The translations under genes and the position numbers were made by a program. A DNA stretch of 64,000 bases from Sphingobacterium phlebotomi. Its GTDB lineage: Bacteria > Bacteroidota > Bacteroidia > Sphingobacteriales > Sphingobacteriaceae. The stretch lies in contig NZ_VTAV01000002.1 of NCBI RefSeq assembly GCF_008180195.1, positions 186,001 through 250,000 of the forward strand. Reading direction: 5' to 3'. Of the stretch, positions 16,685 to 25,789 are shown piece after piece. Position 1 is the stretch's first letter; each line of letters starts with the position of its first letter. The notes beneath the pieces are model-generated. The model saw nothing but the letters and a program-made list of their open reading frames with translations, was not told where the DNA came from and searched no databases.

Positions 16685-19600
16685 TTATTGTCGCTTATTT
16701 TTCTTCTCCTGCTGTTGTCTTTTGTATTCTGAAGGGGTTACTTTATACAATTCTTTAAAGCTCTCCCGGAAATACTTTAGATCATTAAAGCCTACTTCAT
16801 AGGCAACTTGTGAGACATTCATTTGTGTTTGGGTAATCAGTGTACCCGCCTTCTTAAGCCGTACAATGCGTATGAAGGTAGATAGATTTTGACCGGTAAG
16901 TGCTTTGAGTTTCGTATAGATAACCGTGCGGCTCATATTCATCTGATCGATGAATGCGCTAACGTTGAAGTTAGGATTACTTATATGCTGGTCAACAACG
17001 GAAATGGCTTTTTCCAAAAAGAGTTCGTCGGGGGATGATATCGTTAGCTTTTTGGGTTCTAAGATGGTATCCTGTTTAAATTTGCGGACTAAATTGGCTC
17101 TTGTTTTTAATAGATTGTCTACCCTAAGGGCTAAAATTTCTGCGTTAAAGGGTTTTGTGATATAGACATCTGCCCCGGTGCGATATCCTTTTTCTTGATG
17201 GACAGATGATGTTTTGGCGGTGAGCAATAGCACGGGGATATGGCTGGTGAGCAGCGTCGTTTTAATATAATGACAGAGTTCAAAACCGTCCTTAATAGGC
17301 ATTTGTACATCACTGATGATTAAATCAATAGCCTCTTGATGGGCAATTGCAATAGCCTCTTCTCCATTTTCTGCAACAAAAACATGGTATTTGCCGTTGA
17401 ATATTTCCTTTATAAACTTCTGAAGATCCAGATTGTCTTCCACAACCAAGAGGCTTTGCTTTTTTTCATGAACAGATGCTACGGACGACAGGTTGTCTTC
17501 CGTTTCTTCCTGCTGTTGGATATAGTCGTTATCTTCTTCATCCATATAGAAAAAGTTTTCCTCATTTGATTCTAAGATGTCAATATCTTCTATATATTCG
17601 TCTTTTTCCAGATGTTCGTTCCCCAATCTTAATAATACGCTAAAACGGGTTCCTTTGGTTTCAGAGCTGTTCGCCATAATCTTCCCCTTGTGTTGCTCGA
17701 CCAGCCTCTTCGTCAAAGCCAGTCCTATACCTGAACCCCCATGCTGCTGCATACTGTCTAGTTGATAAAACTGCTCAAAAATAAGCTTTAAATGCTCCTG
17801 AGGAATAACGGGACCGAAATTGACGATACTTATTTTTACGTAGTTTATCAGGCGAGCATGTACCTTTTTGGTTGTAGTAGAGACATAAATCGTTACGTCG
17901 CTATTGTCATGACTAAACTTAAAAGCATTGGATAATAAATTAAACAGTATATTCTTTAGTTTCGGTTTATCAAACCATACTTGAATATCGTCATTACGAC
18001 TAATTAGTCGGTATTGGATATTTTTTTTCTCAGCTAATGTATCAAAGGATTTTTTAACATCTTCTATTAAAGGGACAATGTTGTTTTTTGTGGCCCGGAG
18101 AGACAGCTTCCCGGATTCACTTTTTCTAAAATCCAATATTTGATTGACTAATTGCAATAGCATCCTCGCATTTTTCAACATGATATCATGCTGCCGTTGA
18201 ATATAGGAATCGCCTAGCTTTTTGTCCAGCATCTTTTCAAGTGGGCTGATAATCAACGTTAACGGCGTACGAAAGTCGTGCGATATATCGGTGAACAATT
18301 GAAGTTTTAATTGATTCGTCTCTTCTAAACGCTCTTTTTCTTTTCGTTCCCTTATTCGAAGAAGAATTAATTTTCGAATGTATAGAAATAAACTGCCACA
18401 TAAAACAAAATAAAGTAGATAAGCCCACCATGTTTTCCAAGGAGCGGGGAGCACGCGTATATGTAGTGTTGCACCATGTTCATTCCATATCCCATCGTTA
18501 TTCGCACCAATAACCTTAAAAACATAGTCCCCTTGTTTAATATTCGTATATATCGCTCTTCGCTGGTTTCCGGTATAGTTCCAGTTTTCGTCATTTCCTT
18601 CTAATTTATAAGCAAACTCGTTATTCTCGGGGCGCATATAGCTTAGTGAGGTAAAATCTATACTGAAATTATTTTCATTATAGGCGAGGGTAATGTTGGT
18701 AACCGAATCGGTAATCTTCGTAAAAAAAGTATTGTTGACGTCGATATTGGTAATGTCAATCGGAGGAACAAACGTATTTCTTCGAAGATCCTTTGGATCG
18801 AAATACGTCAACCCGTTTGTTCCGCCAAAGAACAGCTCATTTTTGCTAGTTTTAAAAAAAGAGCCATAGTTGAACTCGTTTCCTTGCAGGCCGTCCGATT
18901 GGTTATAGTTCTTTATGGTGTTAGATGCTATTTCTATCTGGCTGATTCCGTTATTGGTACTTACCCATATTTTGCCCCCGCTGTCGGATAGGATGCCGTA
19001 GACAACGTTATTTGGCAGTCCTTCTTTCGTCGTATAAACTTTTGTTTTCTTGGTTTTGGGATCATATATATACAAACCTTGGCCTTCGGTTCCGATCCAG
19101 TAATGGCCGGATGTATCCACGAACACGCAGTTTATATAGAGAGGAGGTTCATTTCGTGAGCGCTCCTTTATTTGTATGCTGTGTTTCTGTTTTGTATGAA
19201 CATGAATAGTTTCTAGTCCGTTGTTTCCGCCGATAAGCAATATTTCAGGACCGTGGGTCTGGGCGATACTCATCACGGTGGTGGGAGCATTGTTAATTTT
19301 CGTTAGTATCTTTTTTGTGGTATCATAAAAGATTAATCCCCCTGTGAGCGTACCAATCCAAATATTCCCGTTATAGTCTTCAAAAACGGTGAGGATTCTA
19401 TAAGCTTTCAAAGAGATGTTCTGATTTGGAGGGAAATCTATTTTCTGAAATTTAAGCGGTTTTTGTTTAGGGTTTATAAAATTTAATCCACCATCGTGCA
19501 TACCGATCCAGATATAACCGTTACGGTCTATCACGACCGATTTTATATTGTTGGCACTCAGACTATTTGGATCATGCGGGTTATGTTTATAATAAGTGAA

Positions 19601-20803
19601 TTTTTTCGTGTTTCTGTCGTAGAAATTTAGACCCCCCCCCTCGGTACCTATCCATAAGTTTCCGTTAACATCTTCCGCCATTCCACTTACTACTTTATAG
19701 TTTAGTTTATTGTTAGTATTGCCCGAATAGAAGTTTTTGAAAACACTGTTGTCTTGGTTATAATAGTTGACGCTGCCGGCCCAAGTGCCCATCCACATGT
19801 CACCGCGCGAATCACGGATAATCCGATAGATCGAGTTTTGGCTTAAGCTTGTAGCGTTGTCCGGATCGTGTACAATATGCTTTAATTCCTTGCGGTCGGC
19901 ACTTAAAATATAAAGTCCGGCATAGCTCCCTATCCAAAGGTTTCCAAAATGATCTTCGCTTATCGTGCGGGTGGAGCTTGTGATCGCTCTTTCATGCTGA
20001 AATTCAAAATCTATAAAACTTTCGGTGGAGCGGTCATATCGCGCAAGGCCTTGTTCATAGCCGAGCCAAAGCGTATTTTTTTTATCTATAAACAAGGCCG
20101 GCAGGTCATTGGGATGTATACGGCTATTGTTATCGGCTTTCTGTGGATAGTTGTGTCGTTTGAAAATGCCACTATTGGTGTTATAGACGTCAATGTACTT
20201 GTTATTGCAAATCCAGATATTCCCCTCGTTGTCCTTTAGAAAAAAGCGGATATTATTGTCGCTGATAGAATTCGCTCCGCCGGTTTGTTTTTGGATTCGT
20301 TCCATTTCATGGGTATAGATATTTACTTGAACAATGCCGTTATCGGTGGCGACCCAAAGCAAATGACTATTTATTTGTATGATTCCACGTACTAAATTGT
20401 CAATTACCGAATGGGATGAGTTAGAAAGCGAATAACGGGTAAAGCTTTCGGTAGCGGCATTATATTTGTTTAAACCCCGTTCGGTTCCAATCCATAGCGT
20501 TCCGTTGCTATCTTCATAAATGGAATGTATATAGCTGTTGCTTAGACTGTTGGTGTCGGATAAATCATGCCGGTATACGACGAATTTATTACCGTCAAAT
20601 TTGTTGAGGCCGTCTCTTGTTCCAAACCAGATATACCCGTCCTTATCCTGTATAATGTCTGCTACGGACCTTTGGGATAAACCCTCAGAAGAAGTGAAAC
20701 GCTTGAATTTCAGGTCTTCGGGGATTTTGTTTGGTTCTTGCGCTGTTGCAGTTTGTAAAAAAGCTCCCCCCAAAAAAAGAAAAAAAAAGAAATAAACGTT
20801 CAT
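16685..20803 (-). CDS. Hybrid two-component system sensor/regulator (HTCS)
   Basis: 1372 residues combining a whole signalling pathway in one chain. A signal peptide is followed by many two-component propeller repeats (W-I-G-T-x-x-G-L, roughly 30-720), a Y_Y_Y domain (about 735-785), one membrane segment (about 790-815), a HisKA domain with the phospho-acceptor His in I-S-H-D-F-R-T-P-L near 842, an HATPase domain (N-L-L-S-N-A-F-K-F-S near 957; G-S-G-I-G-L-A-L near 1024), a receiver domain with phospho-Asp near 1161 and an AraC-type helix-turn-helix (about 1265-1365). Such proteins bind a breakdown oligosaccharide in the periplasm and activate their PUL. It is 31 bp after GH88. A G9 run falls at about residue 388. 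Confidence 0.96.
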   Translation of the reverse strand: MNVYFFFFLFLGGAFLQTATAQEPNKIPEDLKFKRFTSSEGLSQRSVADIIQDKDGYIWFGTRDGLNKFDGNKFVVYRHDLSDTNSLSNSYIHSIYEDSNGTLWIGTERGLNKYNAATESFTRYSLSNSSHSVIDNLVRGIIQINSHLLWVATDNGIVQVNIYTHEMERIQKQTGGANSISDNNIRFFLKDNEGNIWICNNKYIDVYNTNSGIFKRHNYPQKADNNSRIHPNDLPALFIDKKNTLWLGYEQGLARYDRSTESFIDFEFQHERAITSSTRTISEDHFGNLWIGSYAGLYILSADRKELKHIVHDPDNATSLSQNSIYRIIRDSRGDMWMGTWAGSVNYYNQDNSVFKNFYSGNTNNKLNYKVVSGMAEDVNGNLWIGTEGGGLNFYDRNTKKFTYYKHNPHDPNSLSANNIKSVVIDRNGYIWIGMHDGGLNFINPKQKPLKFQKIDFPPNQNISLKAYRILTVFEDYNGNIWIGTLTGGLIFYDTTKKILTKINNAPTTVMSIAQTHGPEILLIGGNNGLETIHVHTKQKHSIQIKERSRNEPPLYINCVFVDTSGHYWIGTEGQGLYIYDPKTKKTKVYTTKEGLPNNVVYGILSDSGGKIWVSTNNGISQIEIASNTIKNYNQSDGLQGNEFNYGSFFKTSKNELFFGGTNGLTYFDPKDLRRNTFVPPIDITNIDVNNTFFTKITDSVTNITLAYNENNFSIDFTSLSYMRPENNEFAYKLEGNDENWNYTGNQRRAIYTNIKQGDYVFKVIGANNDGIWNEHGATLHIRVLPAPWKTWWAYLLYFVLCGSLFLYIRKLILLRIRERKEKERLEETNQLKLQLFTDISHDFRTPLTLIISPLEKMLDKKLGDSYIQRQHDIMLKNARMLLQLVNQILDFRKSESGKLSLRATKNNIVPLIEDVKKSFDTLAEKKNIQYRLISRNDDIQVWFDKPKLKNILFNLLSNAFKFSHDNSDVTIYVSTTTKKVHARLINYVKISIVNFGPVIPQEHLKLIFEQFYQLDSMQQHGGSGIGLALTKRLVEQHKGKIMANSSETKGTRFSVLLRLGNEHLEKDEYIEDIDILESNEENFFYMDEEDNDYIQQQEETEDNLSSVASVHEKKQSLLVVEDNLDLQKFIKEIFNGKYHVFVAENGEEAIAIAHQEAIDLIISDVQMPIKDGFELCHYIKTTLLTSHIPVLLLTAKTSSVHQEKGYRTGADVYITKPFNAEILALRVDNLLKTRANLVRKFKQDTILEPKKLTISSPDELFLEKAISVVDQHISNPNFNVSAFIDQMNMSRTVIYTKLKALTGQNLSTFIRIVRLKKAGTLITQTQMNVSQVAYEVGFNDLKYFRESFKELYKVTPSEYKRQQQEKKNKRQ
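19632..19640 (-). repeat. G9 homopolymer tract inside the HTCS gene
   Basis: Nine C on the plus strand, nine G in the coding strand, encoding a Glu-Gly-Gly-Gly part of a propeller repeat. A change of one base would cut the sensor off before its kinase and DNA-binding domains. Confidence 0.85.
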
Positions 20804-20834
20804 TCATTGCGCGATTGTGAACCAAAAATAACAA

Positions 20835-22013
20835 TTATACCCCTCTTTGTCCAAGTCGAATCAACGCTTCTATATAATAATAATCAGCATAGTTTAGCGG
20901 AACATCTATTTCGTTGCCATGCGGAATGCTGCCCACACTGTGTTTTAAAACAAAATTTCCGTTCTCACCTGTTTTTGCGGTATAGATATCGTTAGAGAGG
21001 GATTCGATAATATGAAGCGCAGATTTTAAATATTTATCACCGGTATACGTATTTAATTCCAAAAGCGCGGATGCTATAATTGCTCCTGATGAAGCATCTC
21101 TGATTTCATTCGGAATATTGGGGGCATTAAAATCCCAATAGGGAATACCGTCTTCGGGATAGTTAGGGTGATTTAGTATAAAGGCTGCAATGTTCTCTGC
21201 AAAATCAAGGTATTTTTCATCTCTTGTATAACGGTAGCACATGGTATATCCATATAAAGCCCAGGCTTGTCCACGTGCCCAGGCACTTTCGTCAGAAAAG
21301 CCTTGCGCTGTTACTTTACGGACGACTTCCCCCGTGTCAGGATTGTAATCTACAACATGAAAAGAACTGAAATCATCGTGAAAATGATTAGCCATCGTGG
21401 TGTTGGCATGGGTGATGGCTATATTTTTATAGCTATCGTCTCCTGTAAGATGAGAGACTTCAAACAACATTTCCAAATTCATTAAATTGTCGATGATGAC
21501 CGGAAACCGCCATCCTCTTTCGGATTGCCACCCGTCATGCACATCCCAGCTTTGTAGACATCCCACTGAGCTATTAAAACGTGTAATCAGCGCGTTGGCA
21601 GCATCTATTAATATTTGTTTGTATTGCTCCTCGTGGGTTATTCTGTAGGCTTTGCCATAAGAGCTGTTAAAAATGAAACCGAGATCATGGTCAGTCGTCA
21701 AGTCCTTATGATGTTTAAACAGTTGTTGTGAAGCTTCCGCTGCTTCTTTCCATTTTTTATCGTTGGAAACTTCATACAGCATCCAGCAGGTTCCCGGCCA
21801 AAAGCCTGCTGTCCAGTCATAAGAAGACCCGATCCAATGTATTTGTCCGTTTTTGTTTAGGGTTCGGGGGTTTTTATGTTCTTGCAAAGCGGCGGCTCGT
21901 AGCGCTATAAGTTGCTGCTCACTTTTATTCAATAATGTCTTGCTATTGTTACTTGAGCTGCAACTAAAAAATGTTAGTGAAAATAGAAGTAATGCCGACT
22001 TGATAATGTTCAT
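20835..22013 (-). CDS. GH88-family unsaturated glucuronyl hydrolase
   Basis: 392 residues with a lipoprotein-type signal (F-F-S-C-S-S, Cys near residue 18). The alpha6/alpha6 barrel hallmarks of GH88 are present: W-T-A-G-F-W-P-G near 70, H-D-L-G-F near 113 with an Asp in the position of the first catalytic Asp, I-I-D-N-L-M-N-L-E near 175 with the second Asp, and S-D-E-S-A-W-A-R-G-Q-A-W near 243. These enzymes hydrate the 4,5 double bond of unsaturated glucuronyl sugars made by lyases and release a 5-keto-4-deoxyuronate. It is the promoter-proximal gene of the GH88-HTCS operon, divergent from susC. Confidence 0.9.
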   Translation of the reverse strand: MNIIKSALLLFSLTFFSCSSSNNSKTLLNKSEQQLIALRAAALQEHKNPRTLNKNGQIHWIGSSYDWTAGFWPGTCWMLYEVSNDKKWKEAAEASQQLFKHHKDLTTDHDLGFIFNSSYGKAYRITHEEQYKQILIDAANALITRFNSSVGCLQSWDVHDGWQSERGWRFPVIIDNLMNLEMLFEVSHLTGDDSYKNIAITHANTTMANHFHDDFSSFHVVDYNPDTGEVVRKVTAQGFSDESAWARGQAWALYGYTMCYRYTRDEKYLDFAENIAAFILNHPNYPEDGIPYWDFNAPNIPNEIRDASSGAIIASALLELNTYTGDKYLKSALHIIESLSNDIYTAKTGENGNFVLKHSVGSIPHGNEIDVPLNYADYYYIEALIRLGQRGV

Positions 22014-22116
22014 GATGATGCGTGTTTATTTCAAGGCTAAAACCGTCGTTAGCAAACACACAAATTAAAACGATTTGCACCGTATGGAGCGGGGGGTAAA
22101 CGTCGGATTGCAAGGT

Positions 22117-22190
22117 GCAAAATGTCGGCTTTACGAACTGTACACTTACAATTGCGATAAAAAAATACCCCCGTAATTAAGACATTCTGC
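22117..22190. promoter_or_regulatory. Inverted repeat, candidate HTCS operator
   Basis: The 324-bp gap between the divergent GH88 and susC genes contains two 19-base arms, 22117-22135 and 22172-22190, that match at 14 of 19 positions when one is inverted (shared CGTAA....GACATT.TGC). The gap between them is 36 bases. A further partial copy, GTCGGATT, starts at 22102, about two helical turns from the GTCGGCTT in the first arm. The position suits binding by the AraC-type domain of the HTCS. It has not been tested. Confidence 0.4.
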
Positions 22191-22272
22191 CCCCTTTACA
22201 ACAAATGCTATTTTAAGATATTTGTAACGACACAATTATCAAAGCTATTACGTTCAAACAATTATAAAACCA

Positions 22273-22302
22273 AAAAGCAGCATCTCGTGCATGCCTGCTT
22301 TT
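22273..22302 (+). promoter_or_regulatory. Stem-loop in the susC leader
   Basis: AAAAGCAG (22273-22280) pairs with CTGCTTTT (22295-22302) about 36 bases before the susC ATG. It could be an attenuator or an mRNA-stability element. Confidence 0.35.
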
Positions 22303-22337
22303 ATAAACTAATAAATATAAACTAAAACAAATAAAAA

Positions 22338-25300
22338 ATGAATGATAAATTCAGAATTATGATGCTATTGCTGGTATTCCTACTCTCGTATCAGCTTCAA
22401 GGTTATGCTAGCATGAATAAAGAGTTGGTGGAAGTCCTTCAACAGCATGTCAATGGTTCCGTTAGTGATGCGGAGGGCAGGGCTATGTCTGGTGTCACGG
22501 TTTTTATCAAAGACTCCCAAAACCCGGCAAAAACAACCGATGAAAAAGGTGCATTTGCCATTGTTGTCTCTGTTGATGATATCTTAGTCTTTTCTAAAGA
22601 AGGATTCGAACCGTTGGAAATCCCCGTAAAAGGTATCAATCGGCTAAACGTTACATTATATAGCTTAACGGCTACCGACGTGAAGAAAGAACCCGGTGTA
22701 GGGAATATCGAAATACGGGGAACGGTAACGGACTCAACCGCACAAAAAATTAGCGGGGTTTCCGTTGCTGTAAAAGGTAGTTCTTCTATTTCTACTGCTA
22801 CGGACGCTAACGGAATGTACATTCTTTCCGTGCCAAAGGGTTCTACGGTACAGTTTTCAGCCGTTGGCTATCAAAATACCGATATAACCGTGCAGGATCG
22901 ACCTGTTATAGATATTGTGCTATACTCGGCGATGTCCATGGTCGAGGATGTTGTGGTGACGGCCTTTGGAGGACAGACAAGACGAGCAGAGCTCGTGGGC
23001 GCGGTGACAACGGTCAAACCAGAGGATTTAAAAATTCCTTCGAGCAACTTGACGACGGCCTTGGCCGGCAGGGTGGCTGGAATGATTGCTTTCCAGCGTA
23101 CCGGGGAGCCAGGCGCCGACAATGCTTCTTTTTTTGTCCGCGGTATCACCACCTTTGGATCGAATACCAGCCCACTGATATTGATTGACAACATCGAATT
23201 GACCGCTACGGATTTGTCACATCTGCAACCCGATGATATTGAGAGTTTTTCGGTGATGAAAGATGCGGCAGCGACAGCGCTCTATGGTGCAAGAGGTGCT
23301 AATGGCGTTATTCTCGTGACGACCAAGCAAGGACAAGTCGGTAAAATAAACACGAGTGTCCGTTTTGAGCAGTCGATATCGGCGCCGACCCGAAACCTGG
23401 AATTTGCCGACCCTATTACGTATATGCGGTTGCACAATGAAGCCATTGTGACCCGGGAGCCGCTCGCGGATTTATTATATTCACCCGATAAGATTGACAA
23501 CACAGTAGTTGGGTCCGGGTCATTTATGTTCCCAGCGACGGATTGGCATAAGGAACTGTTGCAAGACTATGCGCTAACGCGACGCGCGAATATGAGCGTC
23601 AGTGGGGGAAGCCAATTGGCGACATACTACATCACCGGAGCGTACACACATGATAGTGGTATTCTAAAAACGGATCGCCGTAATAATTTCAATAGTGGAA
23701 TTAGCAACAACGTCTTTACCCTGCGGTCTAATGTCGTCATCAGGCCGATCAACACGATGGAAATTACAACGAGATTCAGCGGAACCTTTACGGATTATAA
23801 TGGGCCGGTGTATACTGGTTCGCAAATGTATGATTTGATTAAGCGTAGTAACCCTGTGTTATTTCCGGCGTATTACCCGGTGGATGAGCAGCACCAATTT
23901 ACCAACCATATCTTGTTTGGAAATGAGTTGTCGCCGGGCGGGTCTTATTATATCAATCCTTACGCCGAACTCGTAAAAGGCTATCAGGAACGAGGCCGAT
24001 CAAACCTTTCTGCTCAGTTTCAGATCAATCAACGGTTAAATTTTCTGACCGAGGGATTGCGTGTAAGAGCAATGGTCAATGTACTTCGCATTGCCTCCCA
24101 TTCCATTTCCCGGTACTATGATCCATTTTGGTATGGGCTGAGTTCTTATAACCGCCTGGATGATACTTACTCGATCTATAACCTCAATCCTGACGAAGGT
24201 ACGGATTACTTGGGGTATGCTAGTTCAATCGGTGATGATGATATTGGTTTTCCTAGGGCAAACTTCTATTTTGAAGGGGCACTCAATTATAACCGCACGT
24301 TTAATGATAAGCACAGTGTAGGCGGTTTGTTGGTCTACATGTTACGTAACAATGTCTCGTTGGGGGCCAATGATGTACAGGGATCATTGCCCTACAGAAA
24401 CGTGGGTTTATCTGGGCGGGCGACCTATGGTTATGACGACCGGTATATCGCAGAGTTCAACTTTGGTTACAATGGTTCGGAGCGGTTCCATCCCGACCAC
24501 CAATTTGGCTTCTTCCCGTCGGCAGGTGTAGCATGGAATATTTCTAACGAACCTTGGTTTGTCGGTTCGAAACTGAACAATACCATCTCCATGCTTAAAT
24601 TAAGAGCTACGTATGGTGTCGTCGGGAATGACAATATCAGTCGTCAAAGATTTTTATATCTATCGAATATAAACATGGACAACACGAACTTGACACAACG
24701 TTTTGGCCTTCAACGAGGCTATAGTAATTCCGGAATTTCCGTTGGTCGATACGGTGACCCCAATATTCTCTGGGAAAAATCTCGAAAGGCAAATTTTGGT
24801 GCCGAACTGGAATTTACGAACGGCCTCAAGTTAATCGGAGAGTACTTTTTCGAAAATCGAACCGATATCTTGATGACGAGGTCCAATATCCCGGCCACGA
24901 TGGGGCTGTGGGTAACGCCAAGTTCAAATGTCGGCGAAGCGAGAGCGTATGGAGTAGATGGACAATTGGCGTACAACAAATCGTTCAATAATTCATGGCT
25001 GCAATTGATGGGCAATTTTACCTTTGCCCGGAACCGCTACAAAACCTACGATGAGCTGTATTTTCCGAATGAACCGTGGCAATCCCGTGTCGGTTATGCC
25101 ATTAATCAACGATGGGGTTATCTCGCAGAGCGTCTCTTTATCGATGAGAACGAGGTGGCCAATTCCCCGACACAGTTCGGCATCTATGGAGCCGGCGATA
25201 TAAAATATCGGGATGTAAATGGTGACGGGGTTATTACAGACTTGGATCAGGTGCCGATTGGTTATCCTACGGTGCCTGAAATTATCTATGGGTTTGGCGC

Positions 25301-25778
25301 GTCCTATGGTTACAAAAACTTCGATCTATCGGTGTTTTTTCAAGGACTTGGCAACGAATCCCTCTGGATAAGTTATGGGGATAACTCTCCGTTTTTTGTA
25401 AATAATACGAATAGTGGTCTTATTGGCCATAATCAATTGACGCAATTTATTGCAGATAGTTATTGGAACGAAGATACCAGAGATATCTATGCCCTCTGGC
25501 CGAGACTTTCCACATCGAGTGTGGAGAATAATCGGCAGGTCAGTACATGGTTTATGCGGGACGGCTCTTTTCTACGATTGAAATCGGCCGAGATCGGATA
25601 CAAGCTTCCCGAAAGTATATCGTCTAGGGCCGGGCTCAAATCGGCACGTATTTACTTTAACGGGTTGAATCTGTTTACGTTGAGCAAATTTAATCTATGG
25701 GATGTGGAGCAGGGTGGAAACGCATTGAACTACCCCATACAGCGTGTCATAAACGTAGGGATTAATGTTTCACTTTAA
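22338..25778 (+). CDS. SusC/RagA TonB-dependent receptor of the PUL
   Basis: 1146 residues with a Sec signal peptide and no STN domain, which fits control by an HTCS rather than by FecR. Two carboxypeptidase-regulatory-like beta-sandwich domains follow each other (about residues 39-110 and 124-197) before the plug (V-E-D-V-V-V-T-A-F-G-G near 202; D-A-A-A-T-A-L-Y-G-A-R-G-A-N-G-V near 310) and the barrel. One such domain is usual. It should import oligosaccharides together with the SusD encoded 11 bp downstream. Confidence 0.95.
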   Translation: MNDKFRIMMLLLVFLLSYQLQGYASMNKELVEVLQQHVNGSVSDAEGRAMSGVTVFIKDSQNPAKTTDEKGAFAIVVSVDDILVFSKEGFEPLEIPVKGINRLNVTLYSLTATDVKKEPGVGNIEIRGTVTDSTAQKISGVSVAVKGSSSISTATDANGMYILSVPKGSTVQFSAVGYQNTDITVQDRPVIDIVLYSAMSMVEDVVVTAFGGQTRRAELVGAVTTVKPEDLKIPSSNLTTALAGRVAGMIAFQRTGEPGADNASFFVRGITTFGSNTSPLILIDNIELTATDLSHLQPDDIESFSVMKDAAATALYGARGANGVILVTTKQGQVGKINTSVRFEQSISAPTRNLEFADPITYMRLHNEAIVTREPLADLLYSPDKIDNTVVGSGSFMFPATDWHKELLQDYALTRRANMSVSGGSQLATYYITGAYTHDSGILKTDRRNNFNSGISNNVFTLRSNVVIRPINTMEITTRFSGTFTDYNGPVYTGSQMYDLIKRSNPVLFPAYYPVDEQHQFTNHILFGNELSPGGSYYINPYAELVKGYQERGRSNLSAQFQINQRLNFLTEGLRVRAMVNVLRIASHSISRYYDPFWYGLSSYNRLDDTYSIYNLNPDEGTDYLGYASSIGDDDIGFPRANFYFEGALNYNRTFNDKHSVGGLLVYMLRNNVSLGANDVQGSLPYRNVGLSGRATYGYDDRYIAEFNFGYNGSERFHPDHQFGFFPSAGVAWNISNEPWFVGSKLNNTISMLKLRATYGVVGNDNISRQRFLYLSNINMDNTNLTQRFGLQRGYSNSGISVGRYGDPNILWEKSRKANFGAELEFTNGLKLIGEYFFENRTDILMTRSNIPATMGLWVTPSSNVGEARAYGVDGQLAYNKSFNNSWLQLMGNFTFARNRYKTYDELYFPNEPWQSRVGYAINQRWGYLAERLFIDENEVANSPTQFGIYGAGDIKYRDVNGDGVITDLDQVPIGYPTVPEIIYGFGASYGYKNFDLSVFFQGLGNESLWISYGDNSPFFVNNTNSGLIGHNQLTQFIADSYWNEDTRDIYALWPRLSTSSVENNRQVSTWFMRDGSFLRLKSAEIGYKLPESISSRAGLKSARIYFNGLNLFTLSKFNLWDVEQGGNALNYPIQRVINVGINVSL

Positions 25779-25789
25779 AGCTATTGACA

